A stretch of DNA of 64,000 bases from assembly GCF_027579695.1 (NCBI RefSeq), contig NC_083583.1, forward strand, positions 2,263,625-2,327,624, written 5' to 3'. Origin of the DNA: Neoarius graeffei (lineage: Eukaryota > Chordata > Actinopteri > Siluriformes > Ariidae). Shown here in pieces: positions 52,032-63,604 of the stretch. The notes under the pieces were generated by a model, which was not told the DNA's origin, made no database searches, and worked only from the letters and a program-made list of their open reading frames with translations. The translations under genes and the position numbers were made by a program. Each line of letters starts with the position of its first letter. The first letter of the stretch is position 1.

Positions 52032-55000
52032 CTGAGGGGAGGAGATCAGATTCAAAACATCACAGGTGAGATCAGACGCGCTGTAGACGTCATGAGCCAC
52101 TTTTCTGAACTGAGGAAATCATCAGACTGCAAAACGACGATGTCTTAGCAATTGATCTCCTTGTTCCTATGATAAGCTCATAAACACCCGTTAGAGGGTT
52201 ATTCATCATATCTCTACACATTTTTCACTAATGTCAAGCGTGAAACAGTTTTATTCTACTGGCAGATCATCTCATCTCATCTCATCTCATCTCATCTCAT
52301 CTCATCTCATTATCTCAAGCCGCTTTATCCTTCTACAGGGTCGCAGGCAAGCTGGAGCCTATCCCAGCTGACTACGGGCGAAAGGCGGGGTTCACCCTGG
52401 ACAAGTCGCCAGGTCATCACAGGGCTGACACATAGACACAGACAACCATTCACACTCACATTCACACCTACGCTCAATTTAGAGTCACCAGTTAACCTAA
52501 CCTGCATGTCTTTGGACTGTGGGGGAAACCGGAGCACCCGGAGGAAACCCACGCGGACACGGGGAGAACATGCAAACTCCGCACAGAAAGGCCCTCGCCG
52601 GCCACGGGGCTCGAACCTGGACCTTCTTGCTGTGAGGCGACAGCGCTAACCACTACACCACCGTGCCGCCCGGCAAATTTTTTATTATCAAAATTCTATT
52701 TCTCATTTTATTAAATATCGGAATGCATGTTTGATCGCTATTCTGTCGCTGCTATAGCAAGTTATGAGTGTTTGAAATATGCTCTGTAATCTATCAGTCC
52801 ATATGTCAAAGCATCGGCTGTAAACGAGATTCGTTGAGACCTGTGCGAGACATCGTAGGAAGTAAAACATACAGCGGAAATCAAAGTTACCAATATCTGC
52901 CAATGTTATCAAAAGACACGTGCGCCCCTTTTGAATGCTGACGTAATCAAGCCGGACATTTTGTTTGTTTTGATAGCAATCAGGAAAGTTTGAAAAAAGT
53001 AGGCAGTAATTGTCATTTAAACGTATTTTTGTGCAATATTTGGTTTGGAAAACAGTTTTCAAAATGGCGGCACTGACACCTGGCTGACACTTCACGTTTC
53101 GAAGTCTTACACGAGTCTCGTGAAGATCGCGCGGATAAGCGACGCCTGCCGTGGACCAAGCGAACCAAATTCAAAATGGCTAAAAACCAAATAGGCCAAT
53201 AAGTATAATATTTAATTGCAATTAGTTACCAATACGAGTCACGATATAAGGCTACCTCTCCCCTGGACCCCATGCCATCTCAACTTGTCAAAGACTGCTT
53301 CACCCCCCTCGCCCCACTTATCACAGATATCATCAACTCCTCCCTTACTTCTGGCATAGTCCCCCCATCTCTCAAACTGGCAGCCATCACTCCTCTCCTT
53401 AAAAAACCTGGCCTCGACTCCAATGATCCCAACAACTACAGACCCATCTCCAACCTTACATTCCTGTCAAAACTTCTGGAAAGAGCCGTTGCAATTCAAC
53501 TCAAGACCCATCTCCTCTCAAACAACCTGTATGAAACATTCCAATCTGGTTTTCGCACCCATCATAGCACCGAAACGGCCCTCCTCAAAGTCACCAATGA
53601 TCTCCTTCTTTCCTCTGACTCTGGTTTCCTCACCATCCTCCTCCTTCTTGACTTCAGTGTTGCCTTTGACACAATCAATCACTCCATTCTTCTCAACCGT
53701 TTAGAATCTATTGGCATCACCAACACCACCCTCTCCTGGTTCAAATCCTACCTGTCTGATAGACTGCACTATATTACCATCAACCATCATAAATCCCACA
53801 CCACCCCTGTCGTACACGGAGTCACTCAAGGTTCAGTCCTGGGCCCCATTCTCTTCATTCTGTACATGCTTCCACTTGGACACATCATTCGTCACCATGG
53901 ACTCCAATTTCCACTGCTATGCCGACGATACCCAGCTTTACATCACCACCAAAACCATCTCCCCTACCATTCTCTCCACCCTCACTCGCTGCCTTACTGA
54001 CATTAAAACCTGGATGAACCACAAGTTCCTCAAACTAAACAGCAATAAAACTGAGATCATCATCTTTGGCCCAAAATCCATCCTTCCCACCTGTCAGAAC
54101 TTCTCACTCTGTATCGATGGCCACTCTGTTATTCCCTCCCCCCTCGTCAGAAACCTTGGAATCTACATGGACCCTGCACTCTCATTCAAATTACACATTA
54201 ATCATGTAACCAAAACATCCTTTTTCCACCTACGAAACATTGCACGCCTGCGACCCACTCTTTCCACCCCAGCTGCAGAGACATTAATTCATGGCTTTAT
54301 CACCTCCAGACTCGACTACTGCAATCGCATCCTGTATGGCCTTCCCTCTACTGTTCTTCAAAAGCTACAATATGTTCAAAACTCTGCTGCCCGGCTGCTC
54401 ATCCGCTCTCCCTTCAGAGAACATATCAGTCCTGTCCTCCGTCAACTTCACTGGCTTCCCATAAAACAACGCATACACTTCAAGATCCTCCTCATCGCCT
54501 ACAAGGCCCTTAATAACCTTGCACCCTCGTACCTGACTGATCTCCTCCATCGCCACTCCCCCACCCGCCGACTACGCTCTGCAGATGCCAACCTCCTCAC
54601 TCCCATCACCACGTCCAAGTACCGGACCCTCGGAGACAGAGCCTTCGCCATCGCTGCCCCCACCCTCTGGAACTCCCTCCCCCTGGCCATCCGTAACTCC
54701 GATACACTACTTTCCTTCAAGCACCATCTCAAAACCCACCTGTTCAAGACTGCATATGACACGTCACCTTCCTGCAGATCACTTTCCTATTTATCTGTTG
54801 TCTGTGTGTATGTATGTGTGTGTGTTTGTATGTATGTATGTGTGTGCGTGTGTGTGCGTGTGTGTGTATTTTTGAACCTCCTGTAAAGCGTCTTTGAGTA
54901 CCATAAAAAGCGCTATACAAAACAGATGTATTATTATTATTAAGGTTAATAAAACCGAAAACATCATTGAATAACACGTTAATTAAGAAATAAAGCAAGT

Positions 55001-55602
55001 TTAAAAATGACTTCAGTTACCTTTAAAGAGTGAAGGGAGAAAAAAAATGTCGAGGAATTTTTAGTAATTTTATACTCACTTGCTACGATGTGTTTGTTTT
55101 ACAGTGGGATTATTATTATTATTATTATTATTATTGTTATTATTAACTCCATGACAGTGCTGCTCAATAAACTACCCTGATATCACTTCAAAACACATTG
55201 GCACAAAATATTTCCCACACTATTGTACTGCAATCTTTTCTTTCTGATTCAGTCCAAGCATTTAAAACATTTCTTCTGCTTTAACGGAAGTAACACAGTT
55301 CCATGGGGAACCACACACTGAATCTCACTGTACTTCAATCTCCATGATGATCAAGAAACATCATTAAACATTATTAAACAATAAAATCTCAGTTTTAAAT
55401 CTAAACTCTGTCTGTCTGTCTGTACAGCATGTTCTTCGGGACAGAATTTTCCAGAACTCGGCTGTTTTTACAACCAGTTTTATTACTTTCGTAGAAACGT
55501 TCTACTGCCAAACTACACTAAAATGATGAAACTTTTTTTTCTTTCATGATTCTCCAAAAAAATGGTCCTGGGGTGTAACTTTAACTCAAAACAGAAACTG
55601 AA

Positions 55603-55648
<46 letters not shown>

Positions 55649-56394
55649 ACATGTGTCCTGGGATCATAGCACACCAATTTCACGATAACAATAAAAAAAT
55701 CCTGCACTTTAACTCTGGTTTCCATGACAACATGATGCATAAAGTTCATGATGAGAGGGAATGAAGGACAGAGCGAAAGTTGTATTTTTTTAAAGTGAGA
55801 AGTGACTCGGTGTGTACGGCTGCATGTCATCGAGAAAACAAGAGATTTAAAAGCTTTAAAAGATTTCAAGCTGCTGTTCTGGATTTCAGGGTCAAACTCT
55901 GTTCTGTTCTTCACAAGAAAAAATAAATTCCTGTAAAATGCAAATAAATTTATCACTCGAGCTCGAACCGGAGAGCTGCAGGACCACCACACCGCCCTGC
56001 CAATTTCATCATCATTTTAAAATTCGTATCATTTTAAATGACTATAGCCTACTACCACATTTCTCATCATCAGTATTTATGAAAATTAAACTCTTCCTGA
56101 CAAGTTTAGTTTAAAAAAAAAAAAAAAAACCCACCTTGTCACGTAACATGAAATGTAGGTGATTTGTTGAGATTATAATTTTTTTCTTTATTTATCATTT
56201 ACAACAGTTGACTGATATAAACTTATTAATTCCATTGTATTGCTCTGAAAAAGTACAGAATCGAACGCAGTGGATTAGAGCTGAACTGAATTTACTGTAA
56301 AGTAGAGGATTTATTTCTGACAGTTCCACCCTCACAGGTTAATGAACCTAAAGATAATTAATACGTCTTTATTCCTGTGACACACAAACAACAA

Positions 56395-56453
<59 letters not shown>

Positions 56454-57267
56454 TTTAAAAGTGTACCAGAATGTCAAGGGTGTAGTAGCTCATCTGTCCT
56501 GCCATCAAAACAACCCTGACGACCAAAACATCAACGAGAACTGAAATGTGACGATGTGAGTGAACGACTGTTTATAGCTGCTATAACACAAGCGATAACA
56601 GGAACAGAGTCGTTTCATGAACACTGACTGGAACTATAAAGGGATGAATGTATGATATGGCTGCGCGAAGATCTGAAGTTTATCTCCGAGTGATGAATGT
56701 ATATATCATGAGTGAAAATATTTTCAGCATGAGAAGATAAAATTCATATCTTCACTCCACTGTGGAATGTTCTTTATATTATATGGCCACATCCACAAAA
56801 AAATACACAAGTTAATCAAAAGAGTTTTAATTTTGAACTGGTTCAACATTTTGACAATGCACGTCTAGTCAGCGGGAAAACACTGGGAGTGACATCATCG
56901 GAGTGAAATATCAGGAATTATTATCCATACAGGACCCTTTCTCAATGGAATAAAAATGTGTTCTATTCCCTTCTAGCAGGTTTCATTCATTTGGTTTGAT
57001 AGCATGCAATATTGTTAGCATATCGCTTATCTTGCGTGTATTACATCACTCTACCCAATGGAGAATGAGCGTTGAATATGGTTTACGATATTGCATGGTT
57101 GTCAAGACAACATGACATCACACATCAGAGATGTAAAACTTCCACGCTAGCGAGCGACTGTGACAATTTGTAAACAAACATGGCCGCCAGGTTTGCTTCG
57201 TTAATACGGAAGATTTTGAGAGAATTTTGAAAGAGAAAGATGCCTTGAACACCCAAAAGGAATGTAT

Positions 57268-57307
<40 letters not shown>

Positions 57308-58355
57308 TTGGCTGGGTTTTTTTCGTGGTCTATCAGATATATTCCATTCAGCTGCTCGTCTTCGACTCGGTCAGTATCATGTTAGCTGAATGGAATATAT
57401 CTGATAGACCACTCAACACCAGACAATATTATTTAAATATGTCGCTCAGATCTGTGATGTATTTTGTATGAAAAATGTGAGTTTTTCAACACGAGAAGAT
57501 AAACTTCATATCTTCAAGCCAACGTGTGATTTTCTTTTTATTATATCCAGGGTTTTTTCTAGAAAAATTTAGTATGAGAGCGCTCACCATGGCGAGGGAG
57601 CGAAGCGGGGGAGGGAGTTGGTGCCGGTGGCCCCCCCCCGCCGTGCAAAGCCTTTGAAAAATGCTCCAATGGGACATTCTGAGGCTATCTGAGAGGGAAA
57701 TTGTAATAAATTGTCTGTCAACATTGAAAAAGAAAGAAGTAATCATCTTCTGCCCCGGACAGTCTTCGGCTTTCTTCCGCTTCATGCCGCGGGATGACAT
57801 CTTTAAATGCCCAAGTGTCAACAAAAACAACTCGCGAACTACTTCTGTCAAAAGCTCCCGCGCCGGTGGGTGAAAGGTCATTCAGAAATCTCGCTCTACA
57901 AGTCAGCTGACCTTGTATGTAACCCATGTCAAATCTCACGAGAGCAGCCACGACAAGTAAACAACTAAACAACATGGCGCCTCAGTCTGGAAAACGCCAA
58001 TTCGGATTGTTTTTGCACCGTCTGGCGGTGTATCTACTATGATTGGAATATTTTTGGAGCAATTATAACGTATTTGATGATCAGACACATTGTCACGTAG
58101 TGTTGCTGGGATGTTTTCACGGAGTCGGTAAGGGGGCGCACGCCGAGAGTAAGAGGGCGCAGCACCCCTGTTCCCCCGTTTAGACGAAAGCCTGATATCG
58201 ACACATTCACAAACAGAAAGTCCCCAAATTTATCAAAACAATTCATCAATTTCCTCTCGAGTGACAGATAGAGATTTATGTCCCGGGTTTTGGTTCTCCA
58301 TGTCCCGGATGGAGCTCGGATGAAAAATACCAGTGGTGTATTTCACACTAAAACA

Positions 58356-58417
<62 letters not shown>

Positions 58418-60918
58418 AAATTGCTGTGGTATAAGAGGAATAAAACCCTTGAAAGTAGCAGCTGTAGTACAGGCCTGTGTGTTATGTACAGCAGTAGCGG
58501 CTGCTGGTTTTTAAAACAGGGGAAGCCCATTTTATGCATTCATCGTAAAACCTGTAGGCCGGATATCAAAGCATAGAAAGGTGTGCCCCATTAGCATAGT
58601 GAACTAGACAACCCCACCTAGTGGCAGAAAGTATTTTTGCTTGTACATTTCATGTTATAGTCTGGCTTGCCAGGCTAGTGCCTCATATCCTTAATCAAAA
58701 ATATCAAACATCCAAAAATCACTGGCTATTCAACGAAGAGCCTTGAACATCATACCCTGATATGCAACACAGAGTCTTTAACACAACACCCAGCTGTGCA
58801 ACACATCCTTGAACATCTTCTGCAACACAGTCTGGAAATCCATAACCAGGTAGGCTATGCAACACACAGAACCTTGAATATTATACCCAGGTATAACCTA
58901 TAACACAGAGCCCACCATTCTCTTAACATTACTGAACAATATACACACTTCACATTCATGAACATGAACACTATTTATACACAAATTCTGCCCTCCGCTC
59001 CTTTTCCAGAAAATGGTCTGTGACCCCAGACAGCTAGGTCTTGCACATGAAGTGAGATGCTCATTGCTCCTTTCATGCCTTTTGCATGCCCTTTTGAAAT
59101 TCACCAGGTCCCCAAACCCATCTTTTGACCAAACTAAATTTCCCTGAGAGGGCTTCATCAAAAGACATGGCCAACAGTACATTTTATTAGTCACAGGAGA
59201 CCCAGTCAACCAGTTCACATTTTCATACCAAGACACCTGAAAAGACCTGTTATGACCTGCTGATTTTTGAATGAGATTAAGCTTGGGCTTTGGTCTGCCT
59301 TGCTCTTTAATTCTCACTTTCTCCTCATATGGCAGAGCGTCAAAACGTTTTGACAAAAGCATGTCCACGACGTTTGCCATTATAGCAGACAGATACCAGC
59401 TGTTAGCAGCTAGCACTGCAGATCCCAATAAGGCTCAAGCTAGCCTACAACCATGTTGATTGAACTACAAATGAAATAAACGAGTGAATTCACGAATGAT
59501 CAAACTGATAGAATGGATGAAAGTTAACGGAGCACAACGAGTAATATTTACATTTATTTACAGAGTAATGTACAGAGACATCAATGAGAAGAAAAGTTTA
59601 TATGAAAAGAAATTCGGACAGCACTTTGGCACACGACTACACTTTCTCGACATCCACTAGGGACTGACTGATCATGCTTACCGTGTTCCTCGCCGAAGTA
59701 CAGCGACCGCCCCTCCTCATGTCTTTCAAACACCAACTCCAATAATCCTTTATCAGCCCGGCTTCTTGGCCTGCCCATGTCCCGTTTACCCCCAGAGATA
59801 CCCGGCTTCCCTGGAAGTGACGATTTTGTCGATTTTAACCAATAACAACTAGCCGAAATTGGCTGTTCAGAGCCGTCTCGTAGACTGCAGCGGATACCCG
59901 GCTGCCAGTCCATAGAGCCCATTGAAATAAGAAAGGTTACAGCCTGGCAGCAAAGGTGATTCTCGTAGCGAACTGCAAGTTCGTCAGACATCACTCAAAT
60001 AAGTTACAGCATGACATAGGGATAGTTATGAACGTAAATACAATCTTGGGCATATATTATGTTATGCAAGTTATTGTTTTAATGAGAATTCAACGTCGTA
60101 GACGCCGCAGTTTGGGGAGAGAATTTTAGGGGAAGTTCGGCTTCCCTTGTTGTCTCTGAGAAATCGCCCCTGATGTACAGTAATACAGTAGGACAGATAA
60201 TAAGCTCCACACTTACACTGGTTTACTGGATGTGCAGCTGTGTGTGTCGGTGACGTCGGTGAGCCGCACGGCGTGTTTGATGACGGAGAAGCTCGAGTCT
60301 GTTTTACGCCCCAAACTCCACCACAGGGTCTCCCACCGGGGTTAGTGCTGGATAAACCACCCGCACTGTGGGAGGAGCCAACTGTAACACAAAACGGACA
60401 GAAATAAATAAATAAACAAACAATCAGACAACGGCAAGAAAAGAAGATATAATCAGACATGTGACAGATTTTTAAAATAAACCAGCAGTGTCTGAAATCT
60501 CCCTTACCCCTGCAGCATGCTGTCGGAAGCGATGCCCGTGTCGGAGCGGGGAAAGGTGGGCTTCCTCTCGGGATCGTCTCATCCGATTTGGGTGTTGGAG
60601 GGGTGTGTCTGTGTGAGTACGGCACCATCACAGGGATTGTCTTAGACATCAGGTGTTTTGGACTTGTGGAGCCACCGTAGCCCTGCGCAAGCGTTTACAG
60701 CGAACAGAGGGCAAGACGTTACAGTGGAGCCATTACTTTTTAAATGATAAAGATCATTTCATTCAGTAATAGGTGATTGCTGAAATTCTGACTTGCATAC
60801 AAGTATGATGTAAAAATGAGGATTTGTAAACGTGCATATTTCTATTCACAAAACCAAAAACCTGCTCTTTGGATGTTATTAGAATTAAAAAGTGTTTATT
60901 TCACAGTCACACCTTGTG

Positions 60919-60957
<39 letters not shown>

Positions 60958-63474
60958 GGAGAATAACAGAAAGACCTCACACTGTTATAAAAACTATTTC
61001 AACACTATCAGGATAAAATCTCATGTAAGGAACAATAATAAACATTGAGAAATTCCTCTGTAACAACATCAAAGAGCAGCTTTTTGGTTTTGTAAATATA
61101 AATATTCAAATTTACAAATCCTCATTTGCATAAATATTTGTATGAAAATGTGAATTTCAGCAATCGCCTGGTGAATAAATACTTCTGGAAACTGAGATTG
61201 AGTTTGACACATAAATCCATGAGGTACATCAGGAAACAAGCTTTTTAATAATAATAAATGATGTGATAAAGTGTGTTATCAAGTGGGTGGAGCTTAAAAG
61301 AGATACGCAGAGCCATGGCCTCACTTTCATTTATAAATGCCTTGAGACCTCAAGAATGGCACAGGAAGAGTTTTAAGCATTAACAATAAATCTAATATAG
61401 TAATTTTTATGATTAAAGTGATTTATATAGGTAGCGGTCTGAGTGAATGACCTTGACATCCGTAACGTCACCGCAGGAAGTCTATCGGTCTCATCGCCAT
61501 TTCCGCTATACTAAAACACAGAGCTGACTGCAACTCTGATCCTCCATTTAGAGCTAATTTATCGCCATGCCACGTAGATGTGTTGCTGGCCGGTGCAGCA
61601 ACATGACAGAAGGTGGATTTACGTTGCATTCACGGCCCAAGAATGTTCAAACTGCAAAGATTTGGACGCGGTTTGTGAGAAGTTCACGGGCACATTGGGC
61701 GCCTACGAAGTGGTCTCTCCTCTGCTCTGCACATTTTACTGAAGACTCGTACGAGACCTCTGATCTGTTGAGGAGCGTTGGCTATAAGCCTGGATTGAAA
61801 GAGGGTGCAGTACCAACAATTAAAGGAAAAGAAAACTACAAGAAAAGGAAACTAAGTTCAGTTGCACCAGTCCTCCCGGAGTGAGCCGAGGGTTGTTGCT
61901 AAAACCCGGGATGGAACTGGACGTGACCTATCGCTCGGGCAGTGACCTCCCTGCAGTTGTTGTTAAAACCGGTGATGTTCCGTCCCGGGTTTTAGTAATT
62001 GCCTGAGCCGAGCAGTAATGGCGGAGTACTCAGTATGGAGAAAACAGTGAATGAGTGAAGCAGCCGTCTGATTTCTAAACTGGATATCGCTGCCATCTCG
62101 CCCTTACGTGGAAGAAGCGAATGAACGGAGAACTGAACGAACAACTGAAAGTCAGATTGTTTCAAAACAATCAGCCACAAGCTCGGCCTTCGAGAAGCGA
62201 GAACACAGACGGGTAAGCTCCGACTCTCATTTGGACGTAAAACAACAAAAACGCGTTGTTTCCCTGCGTTTAGATTAATCCATGTAACTTGTATTGTGTG
62301 TTTAAGTTAGCGGTATAAGATTATTTAATTTGCTTCAGAATGTGATTGTCTCAGTTCATCTGATTATTTAATGAGCCTTTTACGTTTTATCAGTGAAAAT
62401 GCATGCATGTACATGTATGTTGCATAAGTTATAGCACCCATCCTGTTTTAATGAGGGTCAACCCACAATCAGTGAAGTCAAATCAGTCTTAGTTGAGCGA
62501 GTCGGTAACGCTATTTCTTACTTTCACCATAAATTATTTATATGACTTTGGTCTATAGCTGTAAAAGGCCTCGGCCTTAAAACCGGTTCCCGCTGTGACG
62601 TCCCGCGCTCAGGGCTGGCTGGCTCAGCGGGGCAGCGCCAATCACAACTTTGCAGTCGATTTTAACTCTCAAAAATATATTTTTTTAAATTCCCATTTAT
62701 GCAGCATACAAGAATCAGGGATGGAGATACTATCCACTCAAATTTATTTTAAAATAAAGATAGATAACAATGTGGTCGATACAATTGGACAAAAAAAGCA
62801 GATATTATTTGAATATATTGTTTTTCTATAGTTGAACTGAAGACGTGTTTCAGACGCAGAGACCAAACTCAGCAGTGTTTCGTCTTTAAAGAGCAGATCA
62901 TTTAATCTGAAACCAGGGGACTTGATTGCTCTACCTCCAGGTTGTTGAGTTCCACAGGCATCTCCCAGGCTGGAGTGTGTTTACAGCTCAGCAGCGCCCT
63001 CTCCTGGTGATAACACACAAAACACACAGCTCACTGATTCCGCTCCACCCCCTGATTAAATATTCATGATTAATGTCATTTATTCTTGTCTGATTTCTTT
63101 TAAACGCAGAAGCACGTGATTATTCAGTACCTTGCACGCTTTTACCAGGCGGACTGCTGCACAGTGAGCTCCCGAGTCCAGTGTTTCCAGAACCTTCCTG
63201 AGCTCCAGGACGCACTCTGTATTCAAATGGAATGTTGATTATAAGAAAAAAAAAACATGCGTAAACGGTGCATGTTTTTTTTTTTTTTTCAGCAGAAAGA
63301 TGCTTTTCTAACCTTCAGCCAGCGGCCGCTGTTTCGGATCAACAGACCAACATCTGGCTATGAGCTGAGTGAGGGCGTGGCTTTGTGGTGTCTCCGGGGG
63401 CAACAGATTAATCCCCATACCTGGCTCCGCCCCTTCCTGAGTGCACATAACCAGGTTCTGCAGCTGATCCAACC
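51709..63474 (-). CDS. ripk2: ripk2: receptor-interacting Ser/Thr kinase 2, 3' six exons (partial)
   Basis: Adaptor kinase that in vertebrates binds NOD1/NOD2 through its CARD and signals to NF-kB. Exons (minus strand): 63474-63313, 63216-63131, 63003-62935, 60682-60508, 60381-60217, 52031-51709. Phases agree at every junction, giving about 325 residues. Order: end of the kinase C-lobe (IARCWSVDPKQRPLAE, the conserved Arg of kinase subdomain XI), helix ECVLELRKVLETLDSG, a Pro/Ser/Thr-rich intermediate region, and a C-terminal CARD. The combination of RIP-type kinase end plus CARD identifies RIPK2. The ATP-binding and catalytic-loop exons lie beyond 64000. Introns hold a hAT, a THAP ORF, an L2 LINE and SINEs. 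Confidence 0.85.
52267..52672 (-). mobile_element. AFC-type SINE in the last ripk2 intron
   Basis: Minus-oriented full copy: head near 52672, tail of GATGA units (plus strand ATCTC repeats at 52267-52312). Nearly identical to 26028-26402. Confidence 0.9.
52673..53255. other. ripk2 intron, nothing recognised
   Basis: Contains short AT-rich stretches and motifs such as CAAAATGGCGGCACTG; no element with ends was identified. Confidence 0.35.
53256..54945 (+). mobile_element. L2-type LINE, 5'-truncated
   Basis: Reverse transcriptase from motif 0 onwards in two frames, ending with CTTTGAGTACCATAAAAAGC + GCTATACAAA and ATT units at 54930. A GT/TATG microsatellite lies at the end of the ORF (54800-54867). 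Runs opposite to ripk2, in its last intron. Confidence 0.88.
53272..54886 (+). pseudogene. L2 reverse transcriptase with one frameshift
   Basis: First frame to about 53865: KLAAITPLLKKPGLDSNDPN, NYRPISNLTFLSKLLERAVA, QSGFRTHHSTETALLKVTND, LLDFSVAFDTINHSILLNRL, GVTQGSVLGPILFILYM. The frame then shifts; the second frame has the catalytic FHCYADDTQLYITT, SRLDYCNRILYGLPSTVLQK, HWLPIKQRIHFKILLIAYKA and LWNSLPLAIRNSDTLLSFKH. A single frameshift separates the two parts, so this copy is fairly young. The endonuclease is missing. Confidence 0.9.
54946..55604. other. ripk2 intron with an (ATT)n tract, otherwise unremarkable
   Basis: (ATT)n at 55110-55145. The remainder shows no recognisable element. 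Confidence 0.5.
55605..55642. repeat. (GT)n microsatellite
   Basis: About 18 GT units. Confidence 0.96.
55643..56400. other. ripk2 intron, nothing recognised
   Basis: AT-rich, with an A-run at about 56113-56130. No exon or element. Confidence 0.4.
56401..56452. repeat. (CA)n microsatellite
   Basis: About 25 CA units. Confidence 0.97.
57268..57306. repeat. (AAT)n microsatellite
   Basis: About 13 AAT units, leading into the left arm of the hairpin. Confidence 0.95.
57300..57434. repeat. Long inverted repeat (hairpin)
   Basis: Left arm ...GTGGTCTATCAGATATATTC + CATTCAGCT (57325-57353), right arm its exact complement (57384-57412), with AATAATATTG/CAATATTATT extending the pairing; loop about 30 bp. 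Confidence 0.85.
57552..58193. mobile_element. DNA transposon remnant (hAT-like ends)
   Basis: Starts CAGGGTTTTTTCTAGAAAAA and ends (reverse) CAGGCTTTCGTCTAAACGGG. GGCGAGGGAGCGAAGCGGGG and the GTGCAAAGCCTTTGAAAAAT block are known from dispersed fish repeats. Flanks share only ATATC, so the target duplication is not clean. No coding core. Confidence 0.5.
58361..58411. repeat. (GT)n microsatellite
   Basis: About 25 GT units. Confidence 0.97.
58492..60172 (-). mobile_element. hAT transposon (TTF zinc-finger type) in a ripk2 intron
   Basis: An exact 8-bp duplication ATGTACAG (58484-58491 and 60173-60180) flanks ends CAGTAGCGGCTGCTGG and, from the right, CAGGGGCGATTTCTCA. 1681 bp, minus orientation, with remains of the N-terminal half of a transposase. 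The right end is only 36 bp from a ripk2 exon (60217-60381). Confidence 0.9.
58898..59380 (-). pseudogene. hAT transposase fragment with TTF-type zinc finger
   Basis: ATG at 59380 (MANVVDMLLSKRFDALPYEE), then GRPKPKLNLIQKSAGHNRSF, QVSWYENVNWLTGSPVTNKM, YCWPCLLMKPSQGNLVWSKD and GFGDLVNFKRACKRHERSNE: the TTF zinc finger of ZMYM1-like hAT proteins (Cys pair plus late His). The frame degenerates behind HLTSC and the catalytic and dimerisation parts are absent. A further frame at 59581-59994 (YFGEEHGKHDQS and others) is probably the preceding part of the same gene. Confidence 0.78.
60217..60381 (-). CDS. ripk2: ripk2 exon: intermediate region, second part
   Basis: 165 nt, acceptor GTTACAG and donor T|GTAAGT. 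Encodes GSSHSAGGLSSTNPGGRPCG and PSSNTPCGSPTSPTHTAAHP. The next intron is more than 8 kb long and holds the hAT and L2 elements. Confidence 0.8.
60508..60682 (-). CDS. ripk2: ripk2 exon: intermediate region, Pro-rich
   Basis: 175 nt, acceptor GCGCAG and donor G|GTAAGG. Encodes GYGGSTSPKHLMSKTIPVMV, PYSHRHTPPTPKSDETIPRG and more Pro/Ser-rich sequence, as expected for the poorly conserved linker between kinase and CARD. Confidence 0.8.
60765..61175. repeat. MITE with AGGTGATTGCTGAAATTC inverted ends
   Basis: AGGTGATTGCTGAAATTCTG at 60770 mirrors the complement of GAATTTCAGCAATCGCCT at 61165, and ATGAGGATTTGTAAA appears inverted in both arms. A (CA)n tract lies inside at 60919-60957. Confidence 0.65.
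60919..60957. repeat. (CA)n microsatellite
   Basis: About 19 CA units. Confidence 0.96.
61567..61884 (+). CDS. THAP-domain protein, single short ORF
   Basis: 105 codons from ATG at 61567. The THAP zinc finger is complete: C5 and C10 (MPRRCVAGRC), Trp near 33, LCSAHF with C53 and H56, and the closing block LKEGAVPTI (about residues 76-84, AVPTIF-like). A basic tail (KENYKKRK) follows. THAP fingers bind DNA and occur in host regulators and in P-element and Kolobok transposases. The ORF lies antisense in a ripk2 intron with a promoter-like region upstream that looks repetitive, and a GGTAAGCT donor lies about 320 bp downstream. I favour a transposon-derived first exon over a host gene. Confidence 0.7.
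   Translation: MPRRCVAGRCSNMTEGGFTLHSRPKNVQTAKIWTRFVRSSRAHWAPTKWSLLCSAHFTEDSYETSDLLRSVGYKPGLKEGAVPTIKGKENYKKRKLSSVAPVLPE
61885..62930. other. Sequence behind the THAP ORF, probably the rest of a repeat
   Basis: GC-richer near 61890-62215 with GTTAAAACCGGTGATGTTCC-like repeats of AAAACCCGGGA, then AT-rich. No second exon of a THAP transposase was recognised. Confidence 0.35.
62935..63003 (-). CDS. ripk2: ripk2 exon: intermediate region, first part
   Basis: 69 nt (23 codons), acceptor CACCAG and donor GAG|GTAGAG, phase 0 at both ends. Encodes ERALLSCKHTPAWEMPVELN NLE-like sequence. Too short to appear as an ORF; accepted on splice sites, phase and position. Confidence 0.75.
63131..63216 (-). 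CDS. ripk2: ripk2 exon: post-kinase helix
   Basis: 86 nt, acceptor ATACAG and donor AAG|GTACTG. Encodes ECVLELRKVLETLDSGAHCA and AVRLVKACK, aligning with the helix behind the kinase domain of RIPK2. Confidence 0.88.
63313..63474 (-). CDS. ripk2: ripk2 exon: end of kinase C-lobe
   Basis: 162 nt, acceptor TTTTTAG and donor G|GTTAGA. Encodes LDQLQNLVMCTQEGAEPGMG, INLLPPETPQSHALTQLIAR and CWSVDPKQRPLAE, kinase subdomains X-XI. Confidence 0.88.
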
Positions 63475-63517
63475 CTAAAAACATCAACATCAGCCAAATG
63501 GAAATGTTAAATATTCT

Positions 63518-63604
63518 CATCTCATTATCTCTAGCCGCTTTATCCATTCACACTCACATTCACACCTACGGTCAATGTAGAGTCACCAGTTAACCTAACC
63601 CGCA
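63518..63604 (-). mobile_element. AFC-type SINE with internal deletion
   Basis: Tail TCATCTCATTATCTCTAGCC and GCTTTATCC join directly to ATTCACACTCACATTCACAC, so about 110 bp of the usual body is missing, and the head behind CATG is absent. In the ripk2 intron. Confidence 0.8.

Larger units (their letters stand above)
56650..57545. mobile_element. MITE cluster with internal hairpin
   Basis: GAGAAGATAAAATTCATATC near 56733 recurs as GAGAAGATAAACTTCATATC near 57494, each followed by TCTTTATATTATAT-like sequence. Between them lies a large hairpin (57300-57434). It appears to be one non-autonomous element with repeats at its flanks; target duplication not identified. Confidence 0.5.
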
